Source: an uncultured Photobacterium sp. (GTDB lineage: Bacteria > Pseudomonadota > Gammaproteobacteria > Enterobacterales > Vibrionaceae). From it: a DNA stretch of 64,000 bases. The translations under genes and the position numbers were made by a program. The stretch lies in the NCBI RefSeq assembly GCF_947502415.1, contig NZ_CANMZV010000004.1:215052-279051 (forward strand), written 5' to 3'. Positions 1 through 8,661 of this stretch are shown piece by piece; the stretch's first letter is position 1; each line of letters opens with the position of its first letter. A model generated the notes under the pieces. It did no database searches and was not told the origin of the DNA. It was given only the letters and a program-made list of their open reading frames with translations.

Positions 1-381
1 CAGGAAGACTTTGGTATGAACATCGCTGTTGCTTCACTGTTGAAAGAAACATCAACTAACGATCAGCTTATTGAGAAGTTTGAGCGTAAAGAAGATGAGC
101 TAACTGGCCTACCTTGGCAGCGTGTGACTGCAAAGCTTTGGATGAAAAAAGAAGCTCTGCTAGACGACGTACAGCCTATCTGGGAACAAGCTAAACAGTC
201 TTACCAGACTAACTGTTCTGTATGTCACACCCAGCCGGACGAAGCGCACTTTGATGCCAACACCTGGCCTGGCATGTTCAACGGCATGATGGCATTCGTT
301 AACTTCGATACCGACAGCAAAGCTGTAGTACTGAAGTATCTACAAAAGCACTCATCCGATTTTTCTGACGGCCACCACTAA
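1..381 (+). CDS. torC: TorC-type multihaem c-type cytochrome, C-terminal fragment
   Basis: The reading frame is open from base 1, so the gene begins upstream of the window and only about 126 C-terminal residues are visible. There is one haem-binding motif, CSVCH, at about 214-228, followed by a region (HTQPDEAHFDANTWPGMFNGMM) that resembles the end of TorC. TorC is the NapC/NirT-family pentahaem quinol dehydrogenase that passes electrons from menaquinol to periplasmic TMAO reductase, and its fifth haem lies in a C-terminal domain like this one. The next gene, a TorA-type reductase, starts 23 bases downstream, which fits a torCA operon. The family call rests on this C-terminal domain and the neighbour. 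The N-terminal haems cannot be seen. Confidence 0.85.
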   Translation, partial: QEDFGMNIAVASLLKETSTNDQLIEKFERKEDELTGLPWQRVTAKLWMKKEALLDDVQPIWEQAKQSYQTNCSVCHTQPDEAHFDANTWPGMFNGMMAFVNFDTDSKAVVLKYLQKHSSDFSDGHH

Positions 382-404
382 GCGATTGATGGAGTAATTT
401 AAGT

Positions 405-2867
405 ATGTCTGTTACCAGAAGAAGTTTTCTTAAAGGCCTGGCAACCACTAGTGCCGTCTCTGTCATCGGCCCTAGCCTGCTGGCTTCAGCAAAGGTTAAT
501 GCTGCTGAAACTACCGGTAGCTGGAAAGTATCCGGCTCTCACTGGGGTGCATTCCGCGCTCACATCTATGCCGGTAAAGTACAGGAAATCAAACCACTAG
601 AGATGGACAAATACCCGACTGACATGCTTAACGGTGTCAAAGGGATCATCTACAGCCCGTCACGCGTCCGTTATCCAATGGTTCGCCTGGAGTGGCTGAA
701 AAAGCACAAATACAGTGCCGAAACTCGCGGCAATAACCGTTTTGTTCGAGTCACCTGGGACGAAGCCCTGGACTTGTTCTACCGTGAGCTGGAGCGTATT
801 CAGAAAGACTACGGTCCGTGGGCTCTGCACGCAGGTCAGACAGGCTGGCGTCAGACTGGTCAGTTCCACAGCTGTACCAGCCACATGCAGCGCGCTGTTG
901 GCATGCACGGTAACTTCATTACGAAAGTAGGTGACTACTCAACCGGTGCAGGCCAGACAATTCTTCCTTACGTACTGGGTTCTACCGAAGTGTATGCACA
1001 AGGTACGTCATGGTCTGAAATCCTGAAAAACAGTGACAACATTGTTCTGTGGGCAACCGATCCGGTTAAAAACCTTCAGGTTGGCTGGAACTGTGAAACT
1101 CACGAATCATACGCTTACCTGGAGCAGCTGAAAGATAAAGTTGCCAAAGGCGAAGTCAATGTCCTGTCTGTTGACCCGGTGAAAAACAAAACCCAGCGCT
1201 ACCTGGGCAACGATCACCTTTATATCAACCCGCAGACTGACGTTGCATTCATGCTGGCAGTGGCGCACACACTGTATACCGAAGACCTGTACGACAAAAA
1301 GTTCATTAAGACTTACTGCCTGGGCTTCGAAGAGTTTGTGCCTTACCTGTTGGGTGAGAGTAAAGACCGTATCGAGAAAACACCAGAATGGGCAGCAGAA
1401 ATCTGTGGTGTTGATGCTGAGAAAATCCGTGAATTTGCCCGTATGCTGGTGAATGGCCGTACCCAGATTCTATTCGGTTGGTGTATCCAGCGTCAGGAGC
1501 ACGGTGAACAGCCATACTGGATGGGTGCTGTTATCGCGGCAATGGTAGGTCAAATCGGCCTGCCTGGCGGCGGTGTTTCCTACGGTCACCACTACAGCTC
1601 AATTGGTGTTCCTTCAACTGGCTTTGCTGCACCGGGTGGCTTCCCGCGTAACCTCGATCAGGGTAAGAAACCTAAGTGGGACAATAACGACTTCAACGGT
1701 TACAGCCGCACTATCCCGGTTGCACGCTGGATTGATTGTCTGCTTGAGCCGGGCAAGGAAATTAAATACAACGGTTCAAAAGTTAAGCTGCCAGATTACA
1801 AAATGATGGTGATCAGCGGTAACAACCCTTGGCACCACCACCAGGATCGCAACCGCATGAAGAAAGCGTTCCGCAAACTTCAAACCGTTGTCACCGTTGA
1901 TTTTGCCTGGACTGCAACCTGCCGTTTCTCTGATATTGTGCTTCCGGCCTGTACCCAGTTCGAACGTAACGATATCGACGTTTACGGCTCGTACAGCGGC
2001 CGTGGCCTGCTAGCAATGCACAAGCTGGTCGATCCGCTATATCAGTCTAAAACTGACTTTGAAATCTTTACCGAGCTTTCTCGCCGCTTTGGCCGCCACA
2101 AGGAATACACCCGTGGTATGGACGAAATGGAATGGGTTCGCCAGCTATATGCTGACTGCCGCGCAGCAAACAAAGGCAAGTTCGATATGCCTGAGTTTGA
2201 TGAGTTCTGGGAAAAAGGTGTTCTGGACTTCGGTGAAGGTAAGCCTTGGGTTCGCCATGCCGATTTCCGTGAAGACCCTGAAATCAACGCGCTGGGCACA
2301 CCTTCTGGCTTCATTGAAATCAGTAGCCGTAAGATTGACCGTTTCGGTTACGAACACTGTCAGGGGCACCCTATGTGGTTCGAGAAGAGCGAACGCTCTC
2401 ACGGTGGTCCAGGTTCCGATAAATACCCATTCTGGATGCAGTCTTGTCACCCTGACAAGCGCCTGCACTCACAGATGTGTGAATCGGAAGAGTTCCGTGA
2501 AACCTACGCTGTCCAGGGCCGTGAACCTGTTTACATTAACCCTGAAGATGCGGCAGAAAAAGGCATCAAAGATGGCGACCTTGTTCGAGTATTCAACGGC
2601 CGCGGCCAGCTACTGGCTGGTGCCGTTCTTACAGACAGCTATGCACGCGGTGTAATCCGTATTGAAGAAGGTGCCTGGTATGGCCCGCTTAACGAAAAAG
2701 AAGGCGCTATCGATACTTATGGTGATCCAAATACCCTGACTCAGGATATTCCATCATCAGAATTGGCGCAGGCAACCAGTGCTAACACCTGTCTGGTTAA
2801 CTTCGAGAAGTTCACCGGTAAGGTGCCGCCAGTAACGTCATTCGGCGGTCCGATTGAAATAAGCTAA
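405..2867 (+). CDS. torA: Trimethylamine-N-oxide reductase, molybdopterin catalytic subunit
   Basis: This 820-residue protein is the usual length for TorA. It begins with a twin-arginine signal (RRSFLKG at about residues 5-11, then a hydrophobic stretch ending near AANA/AAE), so it is exported folded by Tat. The body matches the DMSO/TMAO reductase branch of the molybdopterin oxidoreductases. The sequence GDYSTGAG (about residue 178) supplies the serine expected to ligate molybdenum in this branch, and a [10 protein letters not shown] cofactor-binding stretch and a C-terminal molydopterin-dinucleotide binding domain follow. It reduces TMAO to trimethylamine as a terminal electron acceptor in the periplasm, taking electrons from the upstream cytochrome. 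The ATG at 405 has GGAG about 10 bases upstream. No torD chaperone gene follows; a terminator lies directly downstream. Confidence 0.95.
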   Translation: MSVTRRSFLKGLATTSAVSVIGPSLLASAKVNAAETTGSWKVSGSHWGAFRAHIYAGKVQEIKPLEMDKYPTDMLNGVKGIIYSPSRVRYPMVRLEWLKKHKYSAETRGNNRFVRVTWDEALDLFYRELERIQKDYGPWALHAGQTGWRQTGQFHSCTSHMQRAVGMHGNFITKVGDYSTGAGQTILPYVLGSTEVYAQGTSWSEILKNSDNIVLWATDPVKNLQVGWNCETHESYAYLEQLKDKVAKGEVNVLSVDPVKNKTQRYLGNDHLYINPQTDVAFMLAVAHTLYTEDLYDKKFIKTYCLGFEEFVPYLLGESKDRIEKTPEWAAEICGVDAEKIREFARMLVNGRTQILFGWCIQRQEHGEQPYWMGAVIAAMVGQIGLPGGGVSYGHHYSSIGVPSTGFAAPGGFPRNLDQGKKPKWDNNDFNGYSRTIPVARWIDCLLEPGKEIKYNGSKVKLPDYKMMVISGNNPWHHHQDRNRMKKAFRKLQTVVTVDFAWTATCRFSDIVLPACTQFERNDIDVYGSYSGRGLLAMHKLVDPLYQSKTDFEIFTELSRRFGRHKEYTRGMDEMEWVRQLYADCRAANKGKFDMPEFDEFWEKGVLDFGEGKPWVRHADFREDPEINALGTPSGFIEISSRKIDRFGYEHCQGHPMWFEKSERSHGGPGSDKYPFWMQSCHPDKRLHSQMCESEEFRETYAVQGREPVYINPEDAAEKGIKDGDLVRVFNGRGQLLAGAVLTDSYARGVIRIEEGAWYGPLNEKEGAIDTYGDPNTLTQDIPSSELAQATSANTCLVNFEKFTGKVPPVTSFGGPIEIS

Positions 2868-2893
2868 TTCCGATAGGATAATTGCTTAATAAC

Positions 2894-2932
2894 AAAGCCC
2901 CGGCTCAGATCACTCTGGCCGGGGCTTTTTCT
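2894..2932 (+). terminator. Rho-independent terminator after torA
   Basis: A GC-rich stem (AAAGCCCCGGC pairing with GCCGGGGCTTT) is followed by a T run, 27 bases after the torA stop codon. Confidence 0.9.
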
Positions 2933-2956
2933 TAAGGGATATTCGCTATAAGACTC

Positions 2957-3502
2957 TTAATACACCCGTAGCTCGACACCTGTCGGAGCCTGAATTGGCT
3001 CACCATCACGCAAGTGTTGGTTAAAGAAGCCAACCAACAACGTATTGGTTGTATCATGCATAACGGTTGAATCAATCGTACCCCAAATGCCTGCATATTT
3101 CAGCGGCGAAATATGGTTCAGGTCACTAAAATTCATGTGGCCGGCACCACTGAATACTGCCTCGCAGCCTCCCCCCGCTATTTGCTTTTACAACTTGACG
3201 GTTAGTCCAGGAAAAATCATTAAGTAATCAAGCCGGTACCCCTTGCTGCGCACCAAACGCTTCAGCCACATAATTGGCAACATAAGGCATATGCTCTCCA
3301 TCTGCCGTATCAACTGCCGGATACCAAACCATAACATAACATGAACTAAATGCTCGCCTTCACTCACTTCAAACTCAGTGATCCCTACTTTATGCGGGCC
3401 ATCCGGTTTGGGCATTTCCGGTGGTGGAAGCATCATCACTCCAACCACCAGCAGTACCACTAAACTCACTACGCCGATACCAAGCCTAACCAACCATTTC
3501 AT
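2957..3502 (-). pseudogene. Decayed alpha/beta hydrolase (PAF-acetylhydrolase-like) remnant
   Basis: A former secreted or anchored hydrolase can be pieced together from several frames. The start (ATG at 3502, GAGGAT just upstream) encodes a membrane/signal segment and then PPPEMPKPDGPHKVGITEFE. At 3331-3340 a 5-bp tandem duplication (ATAAC twice) shifts the frame; removing one copy restores HVMVWYPAVDTADGEHMPYV, the N-terminal strand typical of platelet-activating-factor acetylhydrolase-like dienelactone hydrolases. An in-frame TGA follows at 3228-3230. After about 3185 the frame changes again to a C-terminal end (SGAGHMNFSDLNHISPLKY ... LRVY) ending at 2957. The middle of the protein, which should carry the GxSxG nucleophile, is missing. 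The family assignment is from motif resemblance only. Confidence 0.75.
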
Positions 3503-3769
3503 TGCATATCCTCTATATTTCAAATAGATACCGATTCTCATATTGGATAACAAATGAACACAAGGTACTTTCTCAGTAAATTATCAAATACATTATGTTT
3601 CATAAATAAAACACACATTGATTCACACCCAAGATTCAAACTCAAAAATAAGGCAAAGCACAGACTGTAATCAGCCAGATTTATCTATTCGTTCGGAAAC
3701 TTACTACGCTTATCACTAGGCTCTCACATCCTTATCAAAATCATTTCCCAGCCCGGAGGAACGCTGAAC

Positions 3770-4456
3770 ATGGCAAAGGCACTGATTGTACTGACAAGCC
3801 ACGCGCATATGGGTGATACCAATGAGACAACAGGATTCTGGCTCTCAGAGCTCACCCACCCTTATTATGCTATCGCGAAACGGGGCATTAACGTTGATAT
3901 TGTCTCAATCCAGGGAGGCGAAGCACCGATCGATCCGCGAAGCTGGGATGAAGAGGATAAGGATAATGCACGGTTTATGGCGACACCGGAGCTGACACAA
4001 ACGCTAAAAGCCAGTAAGTCATTGGATGAAATTAATGCCTCTGATTACCAGGCCATTGTGTTTGCCGGAGGGCACGGCACCATGTGGGACTTTCCTGACG
4101 ATCCTGACGTTCAGGACAAGGCTGCCGAAATATACGAAGAAGGTGGTATCGTTGCTGCAATCTGTCACGGCCCGGCAGCACTAATCAATATCCAGCTTTC
4201 TGACGAAAGTTTTCTTATCGACGGCAAAAGGGTGACTGGATTTAGTAATGCCGAAGAAGAAGCCGTTCAACTGAGCAACGTCGTTCCTTTTTCACTTCAG
4301 GATGAATTAATGATTCGTGGTGCTCACTACGTTGAAAAGCCAGTCTGGACTGCAAATGTCATTATTGATGGCCGAATAGTCACCGGCCAAAATCCGCAAT
4401 CAGCCGCAGGCGTCGGCGAAGCTGTTAGTGATTTACTCTTGGAGTGGTTTACCTAA
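3770..4456 (+). CDS. DJ-1/PfpI (Hsp31-like) family protein
   Basis: A 228-residue class I glutamine amidotransferase-like protein of the DJ-1/PfpI superfamily. Visible marks are the VFAGGHGTMWDFPDD segment (about residues 96-110) and the nucleophile elbow AAICHGPAAL with its cysteine near residue 130. These are typical of Hsp31/HchA-like glutathione-independent glyoxalases, which convert methylglyoxal to lactate, and of related chaperone/deglycase proteins. GGAGGA precedes the ATG. The stop codon lies 21 bases before a glyoxalase-I-like gene, so the two probably form an operon for reactive-aldehyde defence. Substrate is not settled by sequence: many relatives are annotated only as type 1 glutamine amidotransferase-domain proteins. 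Confidence 0.85.
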   Translation: MAKALIVLTSHAHMGDTNETTGFWLSELTHPYYAIAKRGINVDIVSIQGGEAPIDPRSWDEEDKDNARFMATPELTQTLKASKSLDEINASDYQAIVFAGGHGTMWDFPDDPDVQDKAAEIYEEGGIVAAICHGPAALINIQLSDESFLIDGKRVTGFSNAEEEAVQLSNVVPFSLQDELMIRGAHYVEKPVWTANVIIDGRIVTGQNPQSAAGVGEAVSDLLLEWFT

Positions 4457-4477
4457 ATTTATCAAAAGGATGTGCTA

Positions 4478-4918
4478 ATGGAATATTTACATACTATGGT
4501 TCGGGTCCGTGACCTGGACGAATCTCTCGACTTCTACTGCAAAAAATTAGGCCTAAAAGAAATCCACCGTATTGATAATCATAAAGGCCGATTTTCTCTG
4601 GTGTTTCTGGCCGCCCGTGACGATGTAGCCCACGCTGGCACTCACAGTACTCCCCTGCTTGAACTAACCTACAATTGGGATTCTGAAATCTATACCGGAG
4701 GCCGAAACTTTGGCCATCTTGCATTTAGAGTTGATAATATCTATCAGCTTTGTTCCCACCTACAAGAACAAGGCGTAATTATTAACCGCCCTCCCCGCGA
4801 CGGACACATGGCCTTTGTGCGTTCTCCTGACGGAATATCGATTGAGCTTTTACAAAAAGGTGAAGCTCTTGAACCCTGTGAGCCCTGGCTTTCCATGGAT
4901 AACATTGGCGAATGGTAA
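4478..4918 (+). CDS. Glyoxalase I-like VOC family protein (lactoylglutathione lyase)
   Basis: A 146-residue vicinal-oxygen-chelate protein. It starts MEYLHTMVRVRDLDESLDFY, the classic GloA opening, and has the expected metal-ligand pattern H (LHTMVRV), E (LLELTYNWD), H (FGHLAFRVD) and E (SIELLQK). Glyoxalase I isomerises the hemithioacetal of methylglyoxal and glutathione. The ATG at 4478 is chosen because AAAAGGA at 4464-4470 is correctly spaced for it; an in-frame GTG at 4472 lies too close to that site. It directly follows the DJ-1/PfpI gene, giving a possible two-route methylglyoxal pair. It may be a diverged GloA paralogue rather than the cell's main glyoxalase I. Confidence 0.85.
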   Translation: MEYLHTMVRVRDLDESLDFYCKKLGLKEIHRIDNHKGRFSLVFLAARDDVAHAGTHSTPLLELTYNWDSEIYTGGRNFGHLAFRVDNIYQLCSHLQEQGVIINRPPRDGHMAFVRSPDGISIELLQKGEALEPCEPWLSMDNIGEW

Positions 4919-4928
4919 ATCACCAAAT

Positions 4929-4958
4929 GTAAAGCAGCGACACCAATCGCTGCTTTAC
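4929..4958. terminator. Hairpin after the glyoxalase gene
   Basis: A perfect 11-bp stem (GTAAAGCAGCG / CGCTGCTTTAC) with an 8-base loop lies 10 bases after the stop codon. There is no T run, so it may be a 3'-end stabiliser or a Rho-assisted terminator. Confidence 0.5.
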
Positions 4959-5342
4959 AAATGCTCACTAAGCACCAAGAGGATAATAAACCGAATAATA
5001 TAATGAATGTTTCATTAATATTTATTCACCGATAAATGCACCTGCGAAATATACCAACAGTTTAATAAAGGTAAACACGTGATTCTATTTTCATCAAACA
5101 AACATCCCAGACAATTCATTATAATTTATATTTAAAGCTTCAAAGCCTGATTTTATTGACACCCATTCAAAACTGAAATTTATAAATCATTGATGATATT
5201 GACAGTGAATGTTGAAAATGCCAGTATTTCCAACACAACAACGCAGAAATGCGCTTTCACCCTGGTTGCCTTTATTCATCCAGCCTAAAATAAAGCCGCA
5301 ACACTTCTATACCTAGAAAAAGTGTGAATAAAGGAAAATATA
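4959..5342 (+). promoter_or_regulatory. AT-rich leader region before the cytolysin gene
   Basis: About 380 bases with no credible gene; the promoter of the toxin operon must lie here. An imperfect ACACTT/AAGTGT inverted repeat spans roughly 5301-5325, about 20-40 bases before the start codon, and AAAGGAAAATATA forms the ribosome-binding region. No -10/-35 pair is called with confidence. Confidence 0.35.
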
Positions 5343-7145
5343 ATGAATAAAATACCGTGCGCGTTTATCGGCATGAGCTTATTATTACTATTTAGTTCAT
5401 TGAACCATGCTGCAAGCCTTAATCAATCAGACAATCTAGCAGATATAATCCAATCATCGACACCCTACTTTCAGCAAGAATGTCATTTATACGGTAACGA
5501 AACAACATTACCGGAAAACTGTCGCTACTACATTCTAAACCTCACTGAGTTAAGCCTTGATGACAGAAACACGTTTACTAATCGAATCCTTGGTTTAGGT
5601 GTTAGTAGTAACTATGTCCTAATAACTAAACCTAATAAGCTTTCACAAAGAGAAATCTATTTACTTGACAGCCCTGAAGCTGAATATGTTGCCACAAACC
5701 TTACACAGGACCTAAGCAAAATCAGTAGAGGCCGCCGCTCTCTTAGCTCAAGTAGCAACCCCAAGGTAATGGAATTTATCCTTCATCGCCGTTTTAATGT
5801 TGAACGAGAAAGTAAAGGTAACGCAACATTAAAATATAAAGTTCGCTATTACCGAAAATCACCGTTCTACTCCCGCTCCGGTGATAAAGACAAATTCGTC
5901 GAGATCGTTTTGGCCGAAGGTTCAGGCATTGATATGGGCATGGAAAATGCGTGGTCTGATATTTACTATCGCTGGCAACACAATAGCAGTGTGAGTTACG
6001 TCTACAGGGAATATCTTGACTCCGTAAGTATCGATGTAAAAGTCAATGATAAATCCAAGTTAGCAAACGGTAATATCTACCTCAACGATTTATATCCTCG
6101 AATGCAGGATCAAGTTGCTACCAGGATAGAGAAAGAAACTAGTTCTAGTATTAAAGTCGGCCTTGGATTCTCCCCTAAAATTCCAATTAAAGACATTGAG
6201 TATAAATTTACCGACAAATACACCATCACCAACAAAAAAGAATTTGGCCTTGTAACTCAAACCAATCGTGATGGCTACCAAATTAAATACGAAAACAACA
6301 AGTACGGTTCACAAATTAACCCTGAAGATGGTTTCTGTAATCTTGGAACGGCTGACGGCTGGTGCTGGGACTATGATGATTTCCGAGGAAATCCATGGAA
6401 CTTTGACAAACTAAGAGCCAATAACCCATTAGCATTAAGCGGTCTACGCCCTGATTTCGTTGCAAAAATTGCAGCTAAAGAAAATGTTTCTGGCAACTCA
6501 ACTATCAATGTCACGACTAAGGTCAATAGCCTTGCCCTCTTTGGTCACAACCGTTGGATTCTTGGACGCCGCTATGCTTCAGGTAGCCAATTGCGGACCA
6601 GCAAAACCAGCTGGGATCGCAACTGGCAGAAAGATCGTGATTTTGAAAAACTCACTTATACCGACAGCTTCCCGATCAATATCGACTGGAACAGTCCATG
6701 GTTCTTAGGTAGTGATGCGGTCACCATTAAATCAACATTCCTGAGCCAGCAAAATGCAAAATGCCTGACCGTTGTTAATGATAACGAGCTGACCTTTAAG
6801 GACTGTAAAGAAGGGGCCAAATCACAATCATTTATTTATGACCAGGAAAAGCGCTACCGCAGTGTTGCCAACATTGATCGCTGCCTGGATACCGCTAACG
6901 GCAAGTTATCACTCAGTGATCAATGTAATGCTGACTATGCGCCAAATACTCAGGTTTGGTCATGGCAAGAACCTAATCAGTTCTCAAATGACGTTCTGTT
7001 TACGACCAACAATGATCGGACGATCAATGCAATTGATGCGTCAACATCAGTACCGAGCATTATACGTATAGAGGGCATTAAGGATAAGCCTGACAGTGTG
7101 CTTTATACCAGCAGGTTTACTGACTTTAGTACCGTTAACCCTTAA
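5343..7145 (+). CDS. Leukocidin/haemolysin-family pore-forming cytolysin with beta-trefoil lectin domain
   Basis: A 600-residue secreted protein resembling V. cholerae cytolysin (HlyA), V. vulnificus VvhA and the phobalysins of Photobacterium damselae. Features in order: a signal peptide (residues 1-23, ending NHAA); an N-terminal pro-region of about 110 residues ending near a basic site, SRGRRS, where proteolytic activation could occur; a leukocidin core (about 140-455) with the stem-like stretch around KFTDKYTITNKKEFG and aromatic rim segments rich in W and Y (GWCWDYDDFRGNPWNFD); and a C-terminal beta-trefoil, ricin-B-like region (about 460-560) with paired cysteines (NAKCLTVV, FKDC, DRCLDTANG). 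Length fits one trefoil and no second lectin domain. A phospholipase gene follows 80 bases downstream, as with hlyA-lec in Vibrio. Host target is not inferable. Confidence 0.88.
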   Translation: MNKIPCAFIGMSLLLLFSSLNHAASLNQSDNLADIIQSSTPYFQQECHLYGNETTLPENCRYYILNLTELSLDDRNTFTNRILGLGVSSNYVLITKPNKLSQREIYLLDSPEAEYVATNLTQDLSKISRGRRSLSSSSNPKVMEFILHRRFNVERESKGNATLKYKVRYYRKSPFYSRSGDKDKFVEIVLAEGSGIDMGMENAWSDIYYRWQHNSSVSYVYREYLDSVSIDVKVNDKSKLANGNIYLNDLYPRMQDQVATRIEKETSSSIKVGLGFSPKIPIKDIEYKFTDKYTITNKKEFGLVTQTNRDGYQIKYENNKYGSQINPEDGFCNLGTADGWCWDYDDFRGNPWNFDKLRANNPLALSGLRPDFVAKIAAKENVSGNSTINVTTKVNSLALFGHNRWILGRRYASGSQLRTSKTSWDRNWQKDRDFEKLTYTDSFPINIDWNSPWFLGSDAVTIKSTFLSQQNAKCLTVVNDNELTFKDCKEGAKSQSFIYDQEKRYRSVANIDRCLDTANGKLSLSDQCNADYAPNTQVWSWQEPNQFSNDVLFTTNNDRTINAIDASTSVPSIIRIEGIKDKPDSVLYTSRFTDFSTVNP

Positions 7146-7225
7146 TCAATCATTCTTTGAATGCGTGATTTCCTTTGTCGCTATTTTGGTGACAACACAA
7201 CAACAATAATTGTATTGGACTAAAA

Positions 7226-8479
7226 ATGAAAAAAACTTTACTTGCCATTTCAATACTTCTGCCTTTCTGTGGCGCCGCGTCTGCCACAGAAACAATTAAG
7301 CCAGAAGATATCACAGCAGAAGCCGTCCGTAGCGTTCAGGCATCTGAAACTTACACTTATGCACGTTGCTGGTATCGTACTGGTAACAACCATAATGAAC
7401 CTGCAACTAGCTGGGAATGGGCCCTAAATGACGACGGTAGCTACTACACCGTTAATGGGTACTGGTATTCATCACATTTATATTCTTTCATGAATATGTT
7501 CTTTACTGATACTCCGCAAGAGGAAATTAAAGCACAGTGTGAGAAAACCCTTGGCGTTGAGCACGAAGCGGCTGATATCACCTTCTTTGCATCAGATTAT
7601 AAATACTCTTACAATCACTCATTCTGGACCAATGACAGCAGTAACCAGCCAGCTAAGATCAATAAAATCATTAGCTTTGGTGACAGCATTTCAGATACTG
7701 GCAACCTGTTCAATGGATTCCAGTGGACATTCCCAAACAGCAACTCTTGGTTCTTGGGTCACTTCAGTAACGGTTTTGTCTGGACTGAGTACCTTGCCAA
7801 TGAAAAAAATCTGCCACTATACACTTGGGCGGTAGGCGGAGCGGCTGGCAACACCCAGTACAAACTACTATCAGGTATTCACGATCAGGTTGATTCATAC
7901 CTGACATACATGAAGATGGCTAAAAACTACCAGCCAGAAAACAGTCTGTTTACTATTGAATTTGGTTTGAATGACTTTATCAACTACAACCGTTCAGTAG
8001 AAGATGTGACAAAGGATTACGCCCGCGCACTTAAGCGCCTAACTGATCACGGTGCTAAAAACATCCTGGCTCTAACCTTGCCAGATGCAACGATTGCCCC
8101 TCAGTTCAAGTATTCAGATCCACAAGAAGCTGTTGTTGTAAGCAAGAAAATTGAAGAGTTTAACCAGTTTATTAAAGCTGAAGTTTTGAAATATCAACTT
8201 CAGGGAATCAATATCTCACTGTACGACACAACAGCACTATTTAATAACATCAGCACCTCACCAGAAAAATACGGTTTCCACAACGTTACTGATGCCTGCT
8301 TGAATATTAACCGCAGCTCATCTAAAGACTACCTAATGAGTCATTCACTAACTAACGAATGTGCGACATACGGTTCTGATAGTTACATGTTCTGGGGCGT
8401 AACACACCCGACGACCAAAACCCACAAAGTTCTGGCTGAACAAATCAACAAATCTGCACTGGATCAGTTCACTTTCTGA
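7226..8479 (+). CDS. Thermolabile haemolysin/lecithinase, GDSL (SGNH) phospholipase
   Basis: A 417-residue secreted SGNH hydrolase of the Vibrio TLH/PlpA/Lec family (phospholipase A2 / lecithin acyltransferase). A signal peptide (residues 1-20, ending ASA) is followed by a small N-terminal domain (about 25-135), then the catalytic domain. SGNH blocks visible are FGDSISDTGN (Ser), GGAAGNTQ (Gly), FGLNDFIN (Asn) and GVTHPTTKTH (His). The residue three before the catalytic His, normally Asp in GDSL enzymes, is Gly here (FWGVTHPT). The related V. vulnificus enzyme is reported to use a chloride-assisted Ser-His site with the same replacement, so this protein is not necessarily inactive. It lies downstream of the cytolysin in the same direction and probably acts with it in membrane damage. 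Confidence 0.93.
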   Translation: MKKTLLAISILLPFCGAASATETIKPEDITAEAVRSVQASETYTYARCWYRTGNNHNEPATSWEWALNDDGSYYTVNGYWYSSHLYSFMNMFFTDTPQEEIKAQCEKTLGVEHEAADITFFASDYKYSYNHSFWTNDSSNQPAKINKIISFGDSISDTGNLFNGFQWTFPNSNSWFLGHFSNGFVWTEYLANEKNLPLYTWAVGGAAGNTQYKLLSGIHDQVDSYLTYMKMAKNYQPENSLFTIEFGLNDFINYNRSVEDVTKDYARALKRLTDHGAKNILALTLPDATIAPQFKYSDPQEAVVVSKKIEEFNQFIKAEVLKYQLQGINISLYDTTALFNNISTSPEKYGFHNVTDACLNINRSSSKDYLMSHSLTNECATYGSDSYMFWGVTHPTTKTHKVLAEQINKSALDQFTF

Positions 8480-8498
8480 TTTTTCAATAAGTTATAAT

Positions 8499-8532
8499 AA
8501 AAAACGGGGTAATAACATTACCCCGTTTTTTT
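8499..8532 (+). terminator. Rho-independent terminator after the lecithinase gene
   Basis: The stem AAACGGGGTAA/TTACCCCGTTT with an A-rich 5' side and a run of T closes the cytolysin-lecithinase unit. Confidence 0.9.
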
Positions 8533-8661
8533 ATACCTCTTCATAATACCAAACGTTACTGATGGTGAACTCCCTAGCAAAATCAGCAACCGCCACCATG
8601 TTTATATGCATCCAGACTCATTCGTACACTATACTAATTCTTGGTAAGTATCAGATGCATC

